Part shown: positions 8,700 to 17,755 of the stretch, in pieces
Layout: each line of letters opens with the position of its first letter
Numbering within the stretch: the first letter of the stretch is position 1
Origin: UBA2705 sp963977105
GTDB taxonomy: Bacteria > Pseudomonadota > Alphaproteobacteria > Micavibrionales > Micavibrionaceae
DNA length: 64,000 nt
Assembly: GCA_963977105.1 (NCBI GenBank)
Contig: CAXBNI010000001.1
Span: 434,001 to 498,000 of the forward strand
Reading direction: 5' to 3'
Translations under genes and position numbers: made by a program
Notes under the pieces: generated by a model
What the model was told of the DNA's origin: nothing
The model's input: only the letters and a program-made list of their open reading frames with translations
Database searches by the model: none

Positions 8700-10784
8700 T
8701 TACCTGCTTTCCCTATGCCATGCATAAAGCATGAACATGGCACAAAGTAAGAAATACGCCCAATAGGGTAGTAAAGATGCGAAGTTGATTTTTAATGTTT
8801 CCGCATATTGAGATTCTCTGAACGCAACGGTGTTTAAGCCATAATATCTTTTATTGAATGAAGGGGTGAGCAATTTTGTGTTTAGCCCTTCAATTTTATC
8901 CGCATCAAAATGGGTGCCGCCAGTGTATCTGACAATATCATTTGTGATTTTCTTGGTGCGTATAAGCGTTGTTTGCTCAACCGTATCATAAGCGCCGTGA
9001 ATAATATATGCGCTATTGCCGCCAGATTTAAAGCTGTATAGCCCTTGTTCTTCGGCTTTTACAGATCCTCTAAACAGGCCGTCAGGAGATGGTTTTAACG
9101 CTAACTCTTTTTCTTCGCCGCTTGGGGCGGTGTAGCTCACGCTCTCACCGTTGAGCGCGGCGTAGCGTTTGACGCGGATGGTTTCGCCATCAAGGCTAAG
9201 CTCGATTTGGCCTTCTTCAAGGCTTGGTTCTTTAAGTAACCAGTGGATCATTTTACGCATCAGGTCAATATAAGGGCCACCTTGCTTGTATTCACGTGCC
9301 CAAAGCCAGATTTGGTCACTTGTCAGTTGAATGACGCGGCCATCATCCTTTTCACCAATTAATAATAAGGGCTGATTATCATAGCCGTTTAGTAAAGTGT
9401 TATTGTCCGTTGTTGTGACCTGTATTTGCCTTAGCCAATTGGCCCAGTTCTCACCGTCAAATTCTCCGCTCGCGATGGAGCGTGTTATCGGGTGGGTTTT
9501 GCCGCGCGCTGTACGGGTTGGTTTAAATGCGGTTTCGTATAAATCATGGGCAGGCGCCCCCAAGAGAACGTCTTTGAGCGGCGTTTGGTAAACCGATTTA
9601 TCGCTGAGATATTCAGGACCGCTGGCGACAAGTAAGGCGCCGCCGCTACGGACATAATTGGCTATATTTTGGTATGTTTTGTCCTGTAAAATACCTTGGT
9701 TGCGGTAGCGATCAAAAATGATCAGGTCAAAGTTATCAAGCTGCTTGTGAAATAGCTGCTGATGTGGGAAAGGGATGAGCGCCATTTCGTTGCGCGGTGT
9801 GTTGTCACGGCTATCAATATCACGCAAAATTGTAAAATGGATTAACTCAATAGCTGCGTCAGATGTAAGCAAACTCCGCCAGTAGCGCCCACCTTCATGC
9901 GGCGCGCCAGAAACCAGCAAGACATTCAGTTTATCGCGAACGCCCTGAATAAGGACGGCGCGGCGGTTGTTGGCAATGCTAATTTCGCCCTGTAGCGGCT
10001 GCGCGTATAACTCAACTGGGTTAACACCAGCGTGCTCAATTGGCACATAGATGCTCTCTTTCTTGCCTATACGGGAGATGATTTCTTCTTTTTTGCCGTT
10101 TGGCGTGCTGATCGTGACTTTGACGGGCGTGTTGAATGGCGTGGTTGTATCATGAACGACAAAATCAATTTGCGCCTCAGTGCCTTTAAGGCCGTAAAGC
10201 GGTGATTTTTTGATTTCTAAACGTCTGTCTTTTTCATTCGCTTTGCCTGTAAGCACATGGTGGATCGGTCCGTATTTGTCACGGAGCTGCGACACCTCAA
10301 GGTCAGGAATGTCATGAATGTTACCATCAGATATAATCACAACGCCAGAGCGTTGCTTTGGCGGTGTGTTTGATAGCTCTTTATCGAGCGCTGTAAACAA
10401 GTTGGTTTCGCTGAACTTGTCTTGGGCGGCAGGCGCATGGATGATTTTGTAGTCAATGCCGGCCTGTTTATCAATTTTCTGCGTCAGCGCGTCAAGCACG
10501 GCCTGTGTTTGCAAGTCACGGCCATCAATATCGTTGCTGTAGCTTTCATCCGCAACAATCAAGACGACGCCGTCTTTTTTATGTGTCGTGGTTGATAATA
10601 TAGATGTGTTTAACAGCGTTAAAATCAGTGCGACTAAGGCGATGGCTCTTGGCAGTAGCGCTTTTTGTCTAAAGGCGACAAAGAAAACCACGGCGGCGAG
10701 GCACAGAAAAACCAACGCATATATATGTGTGATTGAAATTAATGGGGTAAAATCGAACTGTGTTTGTGAAAACTCTTTATTCAT
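8700..10784 (-). CDS. Membrane protein with vWA-like and glutamine-amidotransferase-like domains
   Basis: A 694-residue inner-membrane protein. Two membrane segments lie near the N-terminus (about 15-60) and one at the C-terminus (about 670-690). A vWA-like region begins at VVLIVADESYSND, which keeps a DxSxS metal-site pattern. A class I glutamine-amidotransferase-like Rossmann region follows, around IIFDRYRNQG and YVRSGGALLVASGPEY, without an obvious catalytic Cys triad. This is the last gene of the MoxR/DUF58/BatA operon and overlaps the preceding gene by eight bases. A GAGG site six bases before the ATG supports the start. Proteins of this type accompany MoxR ATPases in alphaproteobacteria; their function is unknown but is probably tied to envelope integrity. 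Confidence 0.8.
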   Translation of the reverse strand: MNKEFSQTQFDFTPLISITHIYALVFLCLAAVVFFVAFRQKALLPRAIALVALILTLLNTSILSTTTHKKDGVVLIVADESYSNDIDGRDLQTQAVLDALTQKIDKQAGIDYKIIHAPAAQDKFSETNLFTALDKELSNTPPKQRSGVVIISDGNIHDIPDLEVSQLRDKYGPIHHVLTGKANEKDRRLEIKKSPLYGLKGTEAQIDFVVHDTTTPFNTPVKVTISTPNGKKEEIISRIGKKESIYVPIEHAGVNPVELYAQPLQGEISIANNRRAVLIQGVRDKLNVLLVSGAPHEGGRYWRSLLTSDAAIELIHFTILRDIDSRDNTPRNEMALIPFPHQQLFHKQLDNFDLIIFDRYRNQGILQDKTYQNIANYVRSGGALLVASGPEYLSDKSVYQTPLKDVLLGAPAHDLYETAFKPTRTARGKTHPITRSIASGEFDGENWANWLRQIQVTTTDNNTLLNGYDNQPLLLIGEKDDGRVIQLTSDQIWLWAREYKQGGPYIDLMRKMIHWLLKEPSLEEGQIELSLDGETIRVKRYAALNGESVSYTAPSGEEKELALKPSPDGLFRGSVKAEEQGLYSFKSGGNSAYIIHGAYDTVEQTTLIRTKKITNDIVRYTGGTHFDADKIEGLNTKLLTPSFNKRYYGLNTVAFRESQYAETLKINFASLLPYWAYFLLCAMFMLYAWHRESR

Positions 10785-13590
10785 TGCGGCCTCTAAACTG
10801 CTGTTCGCGCTTTTCGAGCCGCTCTAAAATTGCTTTTGTATGCACTTGGTCCTGTTTATATGTTCCAGTTAAGGCATACATAATGAGGTTGATGGCAAAG
10901 CGCAGCGCTTTTTCGCGCTCATAAATATCGGCGCTTTCATCTGACCATAGGCCGATCCAGTCATTCGATCCAATAAGCAGCCGCGCAACATATTGGCTGT
11001 CTTGCTGGTCTTCTGGGAGGGTGTCATCGGCGTTGTTACCGATGTCGAGCCATATATCACCTGATGTATAACGCCCTGCGATATTGTCTTTACTCAGCAG
11101 GTAATAGCTTTTCCTTAGAACATGCCCCTCAGGAAGCGGAGAGAGCAGCGGCACGGCTAAATGATTGCCAAGTTTAATTAAGGCGCTATTTTTATTATAA
11201 AGCGTTTGGCTAATTTTTCGCCCGTTACGCATGTCAATAAACAGCATGCCGCCGCTATTTATATACTTGTTAAGTGCCGCGTATGTTTCGGGGCTGTGTT
11301 CGCCCTCTGTGAACGGCCAGTAAAGTACGGGGTAGAAGGCCAGTTGATCTGCAGCAGGGTTTACGCCCGTGACTTTGACATCATGCAGGGCGGTACGCTT
11401 TTGCAAAGAATTTGCGACATAGCTTAAGCCTTTTTCAGCCATGGAATCAATAATCAGATTATTTGATTTAATATAAGCGAGGTTTAGTGAGTTTGCGCGC
11501 TGCGCTTCGTCATCTGTGCCCGCGGCCTGCGCATTATGGGGCGCGATAAAAATTGCCGTAAACAAAACAATAAGTAGCAGCGCGGATAAGTTTTGTGCTT
11601 TGCGTTTATAACGATATGTGAAGCCGCTTAAAATGGCAATGCAGAGCCATTCAGCTAAAATCAGCGCCATAATCAACATAATAAAATAAGGCAGCAAGTT
11701 TATGTTTCTTTCTTTTAAATATGGCTTAATGACGGCTTTCAGCTTTTGCGGATAGATGGTTCTGATCGCTTGTAGCTTGTCGCCTAAGTTAACAATAATC
11801 TCCGCATTGTTGCTGCGGTATATACCGGGCCATAAATCATGAGATAAGGGGCTACTTTGTATGGTCTTTAAGGGCTGTGCATTAAGGCCGCTTGGTGGGT
11901 TTATCAGCTCGCCATGAATGTTGATGACCTTATAAGGGGTAAACAAAGCACCCTCTAAGCTTTCTGATAGCGCTGTATTGCGGTCAACCGCGATCCGTGT
12001 TCCTGTTGAGATATCAATTATTCGGTGGAGCATGTTTATAAAGAAGCCTGTTAACGGCAAATTCGACCAACCAGGTTTCGCCTGCGTGTGAATAAGTATG
12101 ATGCGCCCTGAGCCTTGATTTCTTGCGGTGATTAATGGCGTCGCGTCACTGGCAAGTGCCCAGCTTTGTGCTGCATGGCTAAGCGCGGGCGCGGCGAGTA
12201 TTTGGCGCTTAATTTCAAGGTTTTTGTCTTCGGGAATGCCGTTTAACGGGCTGTCTTGCGGTATCGTCCCTAAGGTTAACGGCTCCTGCCAATCGAGGCG
12301 GCCTGCAATGTTACGTTCATCATCTAGTAGCTCAACAGGCATCAGGGCTTTACCATGCTGTTTAATATTGGCATTTGGCGGAAAGCGTAATAACGTGCCG
12401 CCGTTGCTGACCCATTGTTCAAGAATTCCCGCGTCATTGGTTGATAGCGCATAATTTTCAGGAATGATGATGAGTGTCGCTTTCCAATCAATCAAGCTTT
12501 GGATGCTGCTGATATTATAGGGCGCTTTGCCCTCTACAGCTTTGCTGAGATAGTAAAGTGACTGGATAAGAGGAGATTCTTCGCGGTTGATCGTGTTGTC
12601 GGCTGCGGCGATGCCGACGCGCTGTTTAATAATATTCGCTGAAATATACTGAATCGCGCCCGCGTGTTTGGCAAGCCCCACCTGCAAGTAATTAGGCGAG
12701 CCGTCCTGCATCTCTACCGCATCCCAAAGTGCGGAAATATCTGTATTTGAATTGTTGCGGATGTCTTTTAAGGTGACGAAACTAAGGATGTTATTAAACG
12801 GATCCTTTGCGGCGACCCGCAATGATTTTTTGTTGTCGCTAAACGCGCCGTCAATCTGAATGATTTTATGGCTTTCTTTTGTATCGGCATTTAAAGCGTG
12901 CTTGATAAGCAATGCGCCGTCCTTGTCTTCAGGTTTATAATAACTGACGCTGCCAAGGGTGTTTAGATAATTAATGTTGCTTTGTAAGTCACCATCATCA
13001 TAGCCGTGCCCGAGCCAGTGGAATGTCTTGGCTGTTTTAAGCTTTTCTGCATTGCCTTTAAGGTCTTGGGTCAGGGTGACGTGATTGGCTTTCCATGGGT
13101 AAAGTGTTATGCGCTCCACGATGCTACGTGCCTCGCTTGGCGTTGTGAGCGTGATGCGGCTTTGTTTTTCATGGTCTGCGAGCGTCTTGATAAAAATGAC
13201 GTTTTTCTTTTGCTGCTCGGCTAAGGCGATGAGAGATAAGACCTTATCTTGCTGGGCTTCAACATGGGGAGCCGCAGCCCAGCTGTTTTCGAAAATGATC
13301 GCGAGTGCATCGCCTTTGATTGAAAGATCTTCAAGCGGTTTTATATAAGGCGCTGCGGCGGCAATAATAATAAAGGCAAAAAGTACGACTCGTAACAGCT
13401 TTAGCCACCATGGCAGTTCATCATTGGCAGCATTTTCAGTCTCGATCCCCTGTAAGAAACGTGCAGTTGGTAGGTTAAGCGGTTTTGGCTGTGGCGGTAT
13501 AGCCTTAAAAAACAGCCAAAGGGCAGGGAGGAGCAATAGGAACCATAATATTTGTGGTGTGATGAAGCTGATATTTGCGAATAATGGCAT
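10777..13590 (-). CDS. BatA-type N-terminus fused to DUF4159, membrane protein
   Basis: A 937-residue protein with a BatA-like N-terminus (two membrane segments, about 10-30 and 64-82, with TPQILWFLLLLPALW). It continues with a vWA-like region whose metal site looks lost, since IIFENSWAAAP replaces the usual DxSxS. Further membrane segments lie near 640-690. The C-terminal DUF4159 domain contains LAFYPVLYWPFTEGE and SGGMLFIDMRNG. Its ATG overlaps the DUF58 stop by one base, and its 3' end overlaps the next gene by eight bases, so translation is likely coupled. This architecture is common in alphaproteobacterial MoxR operons. A role in envelope maturation or stress is inferred from that setting only. 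Confidence 0.82.
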   Translation of the reverse strand: MPLFANISFITPQILWFLLLLPALWLFFKAIPPQPKPLNLPTARFLQGIETENAANDELPWWLKLLRVVLFAFIIIAAAAPYIKPLEDLSIKGDALAIIFENSWAAAPHVEAQQDKVLSLIALAEQQKKNVIFIKTLADHEKQSRITLTTPSEARSIVERITLYPWKANHVTLTQDLKGNAEKLKTAKTFHWLGHGYDDGDLQSNINYLNTLGSVSYYKPEDKDGALLIKHALNADTKESHKIIQIDGAFSDNKKSLRVAAKDPFNNILSFVTLKDIRNNSNTDISALWDAVEMQDGSPNYLQVGLAKHAGAIQYISANIIKQRVGIAAADNTINREESPLIQSLYYLSKAVEGKAPYNISSIQSLIDWKATLIIIPENYALSTNDAGILEQWVSNGGTLLRFPPNANIKQHGKALMPVELLDDERNIAGRLDWQEPLTLGTIPQDSPLNGIPEDKNLEIKRQILAAPALSHAAQSWALASDATPLITARNQGSGRIILIHTQAKPGWSNLPLTGFFINMLHRIIDISTGTRIAVDRNTALSESLEGALFTPYKVINIHGELINPPSGLNAQPLKTIQSSPLSHDLWPGIYRSNNAEIIVNLGDKLQAIRTIYPQKLKAVIKPYLKERNINLLPYFIMLIMALILAEWLCIAILSGFTYRYKRKAQNLSALLLIVLFTAIFIAPHNAQAAGTDDEAQRANSLNLAYIKSNNLIIDSMAEKGLSYVANSLQKRTALHDVKVTGVNPAADQLAFYPVLYWPFTEGEHSPETYAALNKYINSGGMLFIDMRNGRKISQTLYNKNSALIKLGNHLAVPLLSPLPEGHVLRKSYYLLSKDNIAGRYTSGDIWLDIGNNADDTLPEDQQDSQYVARLLIGSNDWIGLWSDESADIYEREKALRFAINLIMYALTGTYKQDQVHTKAILERLEKREQQFRGRNE

Positions 13591-14543
13591 TATAAATCAC
13601 CCTTCACATTATCAGCGCGCGGCGCAAGCCCCGCGAGGCAGCGATATATAGCCATTGCCGCGTCAACAAACGTTTGCTCTGTGCTGATTTGCAGGAAGTG
13701 GCAGCCATACTTATGCGCGATATGTTCCAATTTGCTTCGGTGCTTATCTAGCCGCGCCGTGTACTCCTTTTTGACGTCTTCTATTTTACTGATTGTAAAA
13801 TTATCGCTTGCGCCTTGCGCTGTATGTTCCAAAAGAACGCGGCCTTTATAAGGCAAATGCAGCTCTGCTGGTGATACAATTTGTAACACGAGGCCCCGAA
13901 AATTATCAGCGCTAAGCTGCCTGATTTGGCTATCTATTCGGACTGAATCATCCCAGTAATCTGAGATAAGGATCGGGAAACTTTTTGCAAGTCCAATATC
14001 ATTTTTATGATACGGCGTAATTTGCGTGCTGTGCTGCGTTAAGCCGTGGGCAAGCTGCGGCAGCTGTGCAGCAGAGTGCAGCCCTTTGATTTGTGCATTT
14101 ATAAATTTAACCTGTTCACCTGTATGCATGAACTTAGCGCTGAGGATGTATGCGAGCACTGTGGCGTATTGCGTTTTGCTATACGCGTCTGATGCATGGG
14201 CGAACTGCATTGATTTACTGCGTGAGAGCCATATGGATATGGTCTGTGATTTTTCCCATTCACGTTCACGAATATAATGCGTGTCGCCCTTGGCTGATTT
14301 ACGCCAGTCGATGTTTTGGCTGTTATCGCCGTCTTGATATTCTTTATATTGCCAAAAGTCCGCGCCTGTACCTGAACGGCGCTGGCCTTGGTGGCCTGTC
14401 GTTAGATATGGCGTTTTGAACTTATTTATTAAGTGCTCAAAACTTGGGGTTTTTGCCAAAGCGCTATCGGCGCTAAGCGTGATAAAATCAGCGCTTAGCG
14501 TGTGGTTGTTTCTTACCTTAGGTATAAAACGTGACAAAGCCAC
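13590..14543 (-). CDS. DUF58-domain protein
   Basis: A 317-residue soluble protein of the DUF58 family, which accompanies MoxR ATPases and is related to vWA-fold proteins. The signature is in the middle N-terminal part: GQRRSGTGADFWQYKEYQDGD followed by QNIDWRKSAKGD, the DUF58 hallmark (R-x-W-x-x-[ST]-A). The later SFPILISDYWDD corresponds to the family's conserved acidic strand. It lies 23 bp downstream of the moxR gene and overlaps the BatA/DUF4159 gene by one base. It probably links the MoxR ATPase to its membrane partners. Its biochemical activity is unknown. Confidence 0.88.
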   Translation of the reverse strand: MALSRFIPKVRNNHTLSADFITLSADSALAKTPSFEHLINKFKTPYLTTGHQGQRRSGTGADFWQYKEYQDGDNSQNIDWRKSAKGDTHYIREREWEKSQTISIWLSRSKSMQFAHASDAYSKTQYATVLAYILSAKFMHTGEQVKFINAQIKGLHSAAQLPQLAHGLTQHSTQITPYHKNDIGLAKSFPILISDYWDDSVRIDSQIRQLSADNFRGLVLQIVSPAELHLPYKGRVLLEHTAQGASDNFTISKIEDVKKEYTARLDKHRSKLEHIAHKYGCHFLQISTEQTFVDAAMAIYRCLAGLAPRADNVKGDL

Positions 14544-14566
14544 TATATGTCCCCTTAACCTTTAAA

Positions 14567-15553
14567 TTAACAAAAGTTTTCAATAAGGTGTTCAACAATA
14601 TGTTCTATTGTTACGCCTTCTGACATGGCATGTGCATTAAGGCTCATGCGGTGGCGCAAGATGGGGCTAGCAAGGGATCTAATATCCTCGTTTGTCGGCA
14701 CTTGGCGCCCATTTACAAGGGCGTGGGCGCGTACGGCAAGGGCAAGGGACTGCGTGGCTCGCGGGCCTGGCGCCCATGTGACGTAGTCTTTTACGATCTG
14801 CTGTGATGATGTCTCAGGGCGAGCGTTACGGACGAGCGCAACAATCGAATCCAAAACGGTTTCAGGCAGCGGCATGTCTTTAACCAAATCCTGAATTTCA
14901 AGCAAGTCCTTCGGCGAGGCGATCGCGCTTAGCTTTTGTGACTGGCTTGTTGTTGTCGCAAGCACCATTGCGCGCTCAGCTTCAATATCAGGATAATCAA
15001 TCTGGATCTCCATCATAAAGCGGTCAAGCTGGGCCTCGGGAAGCGGGTATGTGCCTTCTTGTTCAAGCGGGTTTTGTGTGGCGAGAACATAAAACGGCGT
15101 CGGCAGATCATATGTTTTACCTGCGATAGTCACCTGATGTTCTTGCATGGCCTGTAAAAGGGCAGATTGCGTGCGTGGGCTGGCGCGGTTGATTTCGTCC
15201 GCCATAAGAAGCTGCGCGAATATAGGCCCCTTAACAAATGAAAAGCTGCGCTTTCCTGTGGCGCTTTCGCTTAATATCTCTGAGCCGATAATATCCGCAG
15301 GCATAAGGTCAGGAGTACATTGAATACGCTTCGTATCAACGCCCATGATTGTACCAATCGATTCAACCAGTTTTGTTTTGGCAAGCCCTGGAACGCCAAG
15401 AAGGATAAGGTGGCCGCCACTGGCAAGGCAAGTCAGGGTCAGGTCAATGACGCGCCCTTGGCCAAGGATAATTGTCGAAAGCTGCTTTTTAATGTCTTGG
15501 AGTTTTTTGGAAGCATTTGTAAGCTGGTTTTGTAAGCTGTTATCGTCGGTCAT
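14567..15553 (-). CDS. moxR: MoxR-family AAA+ ATPase
   Basis: A 328-residue AAA+ ATPase that acts as a chaperone for metal-site or vWA-domain clients. Walker A is GVPGLAKTKLVESIG, Walker B is LLMADEINRASPRTQSALLQ, and sensor 1 is VLATQNPLEQEGTYPLPEAQLDRF. The C-terminal lid domain includes YVTWAPGPRATQSL. This is the first gene of a four-gene minus-strand operon with DUF58, BatA/DUF4159 and a vWA/GATase-like membrane protein. It is divergent from the CCA enzyme across a 112-bp AT-rich gap that should hold both promoters. Confidence 0.93.
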   Translation of the reverse strand: MTDDNSLQNQLTNASKKLQDIKKQLSTIILGQGRVIDLTLTCLASGGHLILLGVPGLAKTKLVESIGTIMGVDTKRIQCTPDLMPADIIGSEILSESATGKRSFSFVKGPIFAQLLMADEINRASPRTQSALLQAMQEHQVTIAGKTYDLPTPFYVLATQNPLEQEGTYPLPEAQLDRFMMEIQIDYPDIEAERAMVLATTTSQSQKLSAIASPKDLLEIQDLVKDMPLPETVLDSIVALVRNARPETSSQQIVKDYVTWAPGPRATQSLALAVRAHALVNGRQVPTNEDIRSLASPILRHRMSLNAHAMSEGVTIEHIVEHLIENFC

Positions 15554-15665
15554 CTTTTTTATCCGGTTTTTCTTTGAATCAGAATGAATAGAATTGTTAT
15601 ACTGTTTTATATTTTAGTATATTAAGTTCATGATGTGGACATTGAATAGGACAAAGTTTTAAGTT

Positions 15666-16874
15666 ATGCAGATTGATCTTCCTGCGGCAAAAAAAATAAC
15701 GCTTCCTGCGGTATATAAAAAATCTGGCGTGAAGAAAATTTTTCAGGCGTTAGATAATCAATGCCTGTTTGTTGGTGGATGCGTACGCGATGCGCTTTTG
15801 AAACAGGTCAATAGTGATATTGACCTCGCGACACCTATTTTACCTCAAGGCGTAATGACGGCGCTGCGCGACGCAGGCATTAAAGCGATAGCAACAGGGC
15901 TTGAACATGGTACGGTCACTGCCGTTTGCGACGAGGTGAGTGTTGAAATTACGACTCTGCGTAAGGATGTAAGCACTGACGGGCGGCGTGCTGTTGTTGC
16001 TTTTTCAACAAGCTGGATTGAAGATTCGCTGCGACGTGATTTTACCTTTAACGGTTTGCTGATGGATATGAAGGGGCATGTTTATGACCCCACAGGGCGC
16101 GGCATTGCCGATTTAAAGCAGCGCGAAGTTGTGTTCATCGGCGATGCGCGCGCGCGCGTACGGGAAGACTATCTGCGTATATTGCGCTATTTTCGTTTTT
16201 GTGCACGTTATAACATGCCGCTAGATACAGAAATCTTATCGATATTCAAAGAAGAAATCATAGGTTTAGATAGCGTTTCTAAAGAAAGAATTACCGCCGA
16301 GCTGTTTAAAATATTGGAAAGCGAGAGGCCACAAGCCGCGATTAGCGCCCTTCGTTACTACCCAATGTTTGCTTGGTTCGGTAGCGCTGTCGTTAGCTTA
16401 GATAGCTTCTGCGCGGCGCAGAAAACGCATTCTGCAAATGACGCAATGGGCAGGCTGTTTTTACTCTGTTCCGGTGGTGCTTCGTCGGTAAAAGGCGATT
16501 TAAGGCTATCGAAGCGTGAGATATCAACATTGGATGAAATGTCGCGGTTTGTTGAAGCTTACCCGCATCAACCAATTGATTACCTTTTATATCATTATAA
16601 CCATAAAATTGTAACGCAATGTGCGATATATCTGCATGTAACAGGTAAGGTTAGCGATGCTTCACTCGCATTTATTATATCTGAAGTGAAGGCGTGGCCT
16701 AGCCCAGTTTTCCCAATAAATGGTGGGCTTCTTCTTGCCGAAGGTTATGATGCTGGTGTGCGTTTAGGCAAAGCTTTACGCCATGTCGAAACATGGTGGG
16801 TTGAACACAAATTTGAGCCTAAAAGCGAGGAGTGCCTCCACGAGGCCATTAAATGGCTCAATAAAAACGCATAG
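15666..16874 (+). CDS. cca: CCA tRNA nucleotidyltransferase (poly(A) polymerase family)
   Basis: Adds or repairs the 3' CCA end of tRNAs. The 402-residue protein is a class II nucleotidyltransferase: FVGGCVRDALL precedes the catalytic DID in NSDIDLAT, then SLRRDFTFNGL and DPTGRGIADLKQ, and the ALRxxR-like helix VREDYLRILRYFRF. The C-terminal half is helical and less conserved, as usual for the alphaproteobacterial form. This subfamily also holds poly(A) polymerases, so the choice of CCA activity rests on length and lineage. It is divergent from moxR and convergent with an unknown small gene. Confidence 0.85.
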   Translation: MQIDLPAAKKITLPAVYKKSGVKKIFQALDNQCLFVGGCVRDALLKQVNSDIDLATPILPQGVMTALRDAGIKAIATGLEHGTVTAVCDEVSVEITTLRKDVSTDGRRAVVAFSTSWIEDSLRRDFTFNGLLMDMKGHVYDPTGRGIADLKQREVVFIGDARARVREDYLRILRYFRFCARYNMPLDTEILSIFKEEIIGLDSVSKERITAELFKILESERPQAAISALRYYPMFAWFGSAVVSLDSFCAAQKTHSANDAMGRLFLLCSGGASSVKGDLRLSKREISTLDEMSRFVEAYPHQPIDYLLYHYNHKIVTQCAIYLHVTGKVSDASLAFIISEVKAWPSPVFPINGGLLLAEGYDAGVRLGKALRHVETWWVEHKFEPKSEECLHEAIKWLNKNA

Positions 16875-16887
16875 TTTGTGTGTAAGG

Positions 16888-17328
16888 CTATATTGTGTAT
16901 TTAAGCTCTGTATTCAGCGCAAGCTGCTTACTGCCTGTGACTATTTTATTGGCCTCAAGCTCAGCACGCAAAGCGCCGCGATGTGCATTCATTGCATGGT
17001 CGTTGAGTTCTTCCAGACCTTTTCGGCTGATCACAGCTGTAGAGAGTGTCTTTGGTGGGGTTGCTTGCAGCGCAGCCATGTACTCTGCGTAGCTGTAATT
17101 CTTTGAATGTGTTTCGAGTGTCATTGCGGCGTGAATGCAGTACTGATTTGTGTAGTGCATCTCTATCTCGTTTGCTTGCGCTGGCGTTATCGTCAAATTG
17201 CTAGGCGCTGTTATCACACATTCAGATTGGCGCTGTATGCTGCGGTTGTCTTGCGATTTTACATTGAATGTAAAAGTCAGTGTCAGCGCATTATTTTGTA
17301 GGTTTTGTCGCGTTGTAAATGTAGCCAT
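16888..17328 (-). CDS. Hypothetical protein, 146 residues
   Basis: I do not recognise this protein. It has no signal peptide or membrane segment. The N-terminal half is Thr/Asn-rich and strand-like (NALTLTFTFNVKS), and the C-terminal half looks helical (SRKGLEELNDHAMNAHRGALRAELEANKI). The start has a GGGGA site seven bases before the ATG. It ends 14 bases from the convergent CCA gene and starts upstream of a T-rich stretch on the far side of the rpmE terminator, so it has its own promoter region. Codon use looks like that of its neighbours. Confidence 0.7.
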   Translation of the reverse strand: MATFTTRQNLQNNALTLTFTFNVKSQDNRSIQRQSECVITAPSNLTITPAQANEIEMHYTNQYCIHAAMTLETHSKNYSYAEYMAALQATPPKTLSTAVISRKGLEELNDHAMNAHRGALRAELEANKIVTGSKQLALNTELKYTI

Positions 17329-17393
17329 GATGATTCCCCGTGTTTTATTTTTTTGTTTTTTTTATAATTTTTATTATGGTCGACTAATATAAA

Positions 17394-17422
17394 AACAGCC
17401 GAGAGTCTGCGTCCCGGCTGTT
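17394..17422 (-). terminator. Rho-independent terminator of rpmE
   Basis: On the minus strand an 8-bp stem AACAGCCG/CGGCTGTT (17415-17422 with 17394-17401) with a 13-base loop is followed by a TTTATAT run. It starts 43 bp after the rpmE stop codon. Confidence 0.75.
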
Positions 17423-17464
17423 GAAATTGACCCCGAAAGGTCGAATCTTAAAATGTTAAAAGTC

Positions 17465-17692
17465 TTACTCTTTTGCACCAAATAGAGCGCCGTAACGGTT
17501 CTCAAATTTAGATAACTGACCTTTTTCAACAACTTGATGCGTTCCACCTTGCCAAGCAGGGTGAGACAGTGGGTCAACGTCAAGGCGCATGATGTCGCCT
17601 TCTTTGCCCCAAGTCGATTTTGTTTTGTACTCTGTACCATCGGTCATCACAATTGTGATGTCATGGTAATCAGGATGAATTTCGGCTTTCAT
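17465..17692 (-). CDS. rpmE: Ribosomal protein bL31, Cys-free type
   Basis: A 75-residue large-subunit ribosomal protein that bridges the two subunits. KAEIHPDYHDITIVMTDG at the N-terminus and SHPAWQGGTH and RFENRYGALF-like segments identify bL31. The zinc-binding Cys residues of the E. coli form are absent, as in other alphaproteobacteria, so it is the zinc-independent (C-minus) type. The start is supported by AGGAG nine bases upstream. It is a single-gene unit with its own terminator, divergent from epmA. Confidence 0.95.
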   Translation of the reverse strand: MKAEIHPDYHDITIVMTDGTEYKTKSTWGKEGDIMRLDVDPLSHPAWQGGTHQVVEKGQLSKFENRYGALFGAKE

Positions 17693-17755
17693 TGTGTTCG
17701 CTCCTAATGTATATTTCGAACGTGTTTCTACATAATTTCCTAAAGGATTGCAAGT

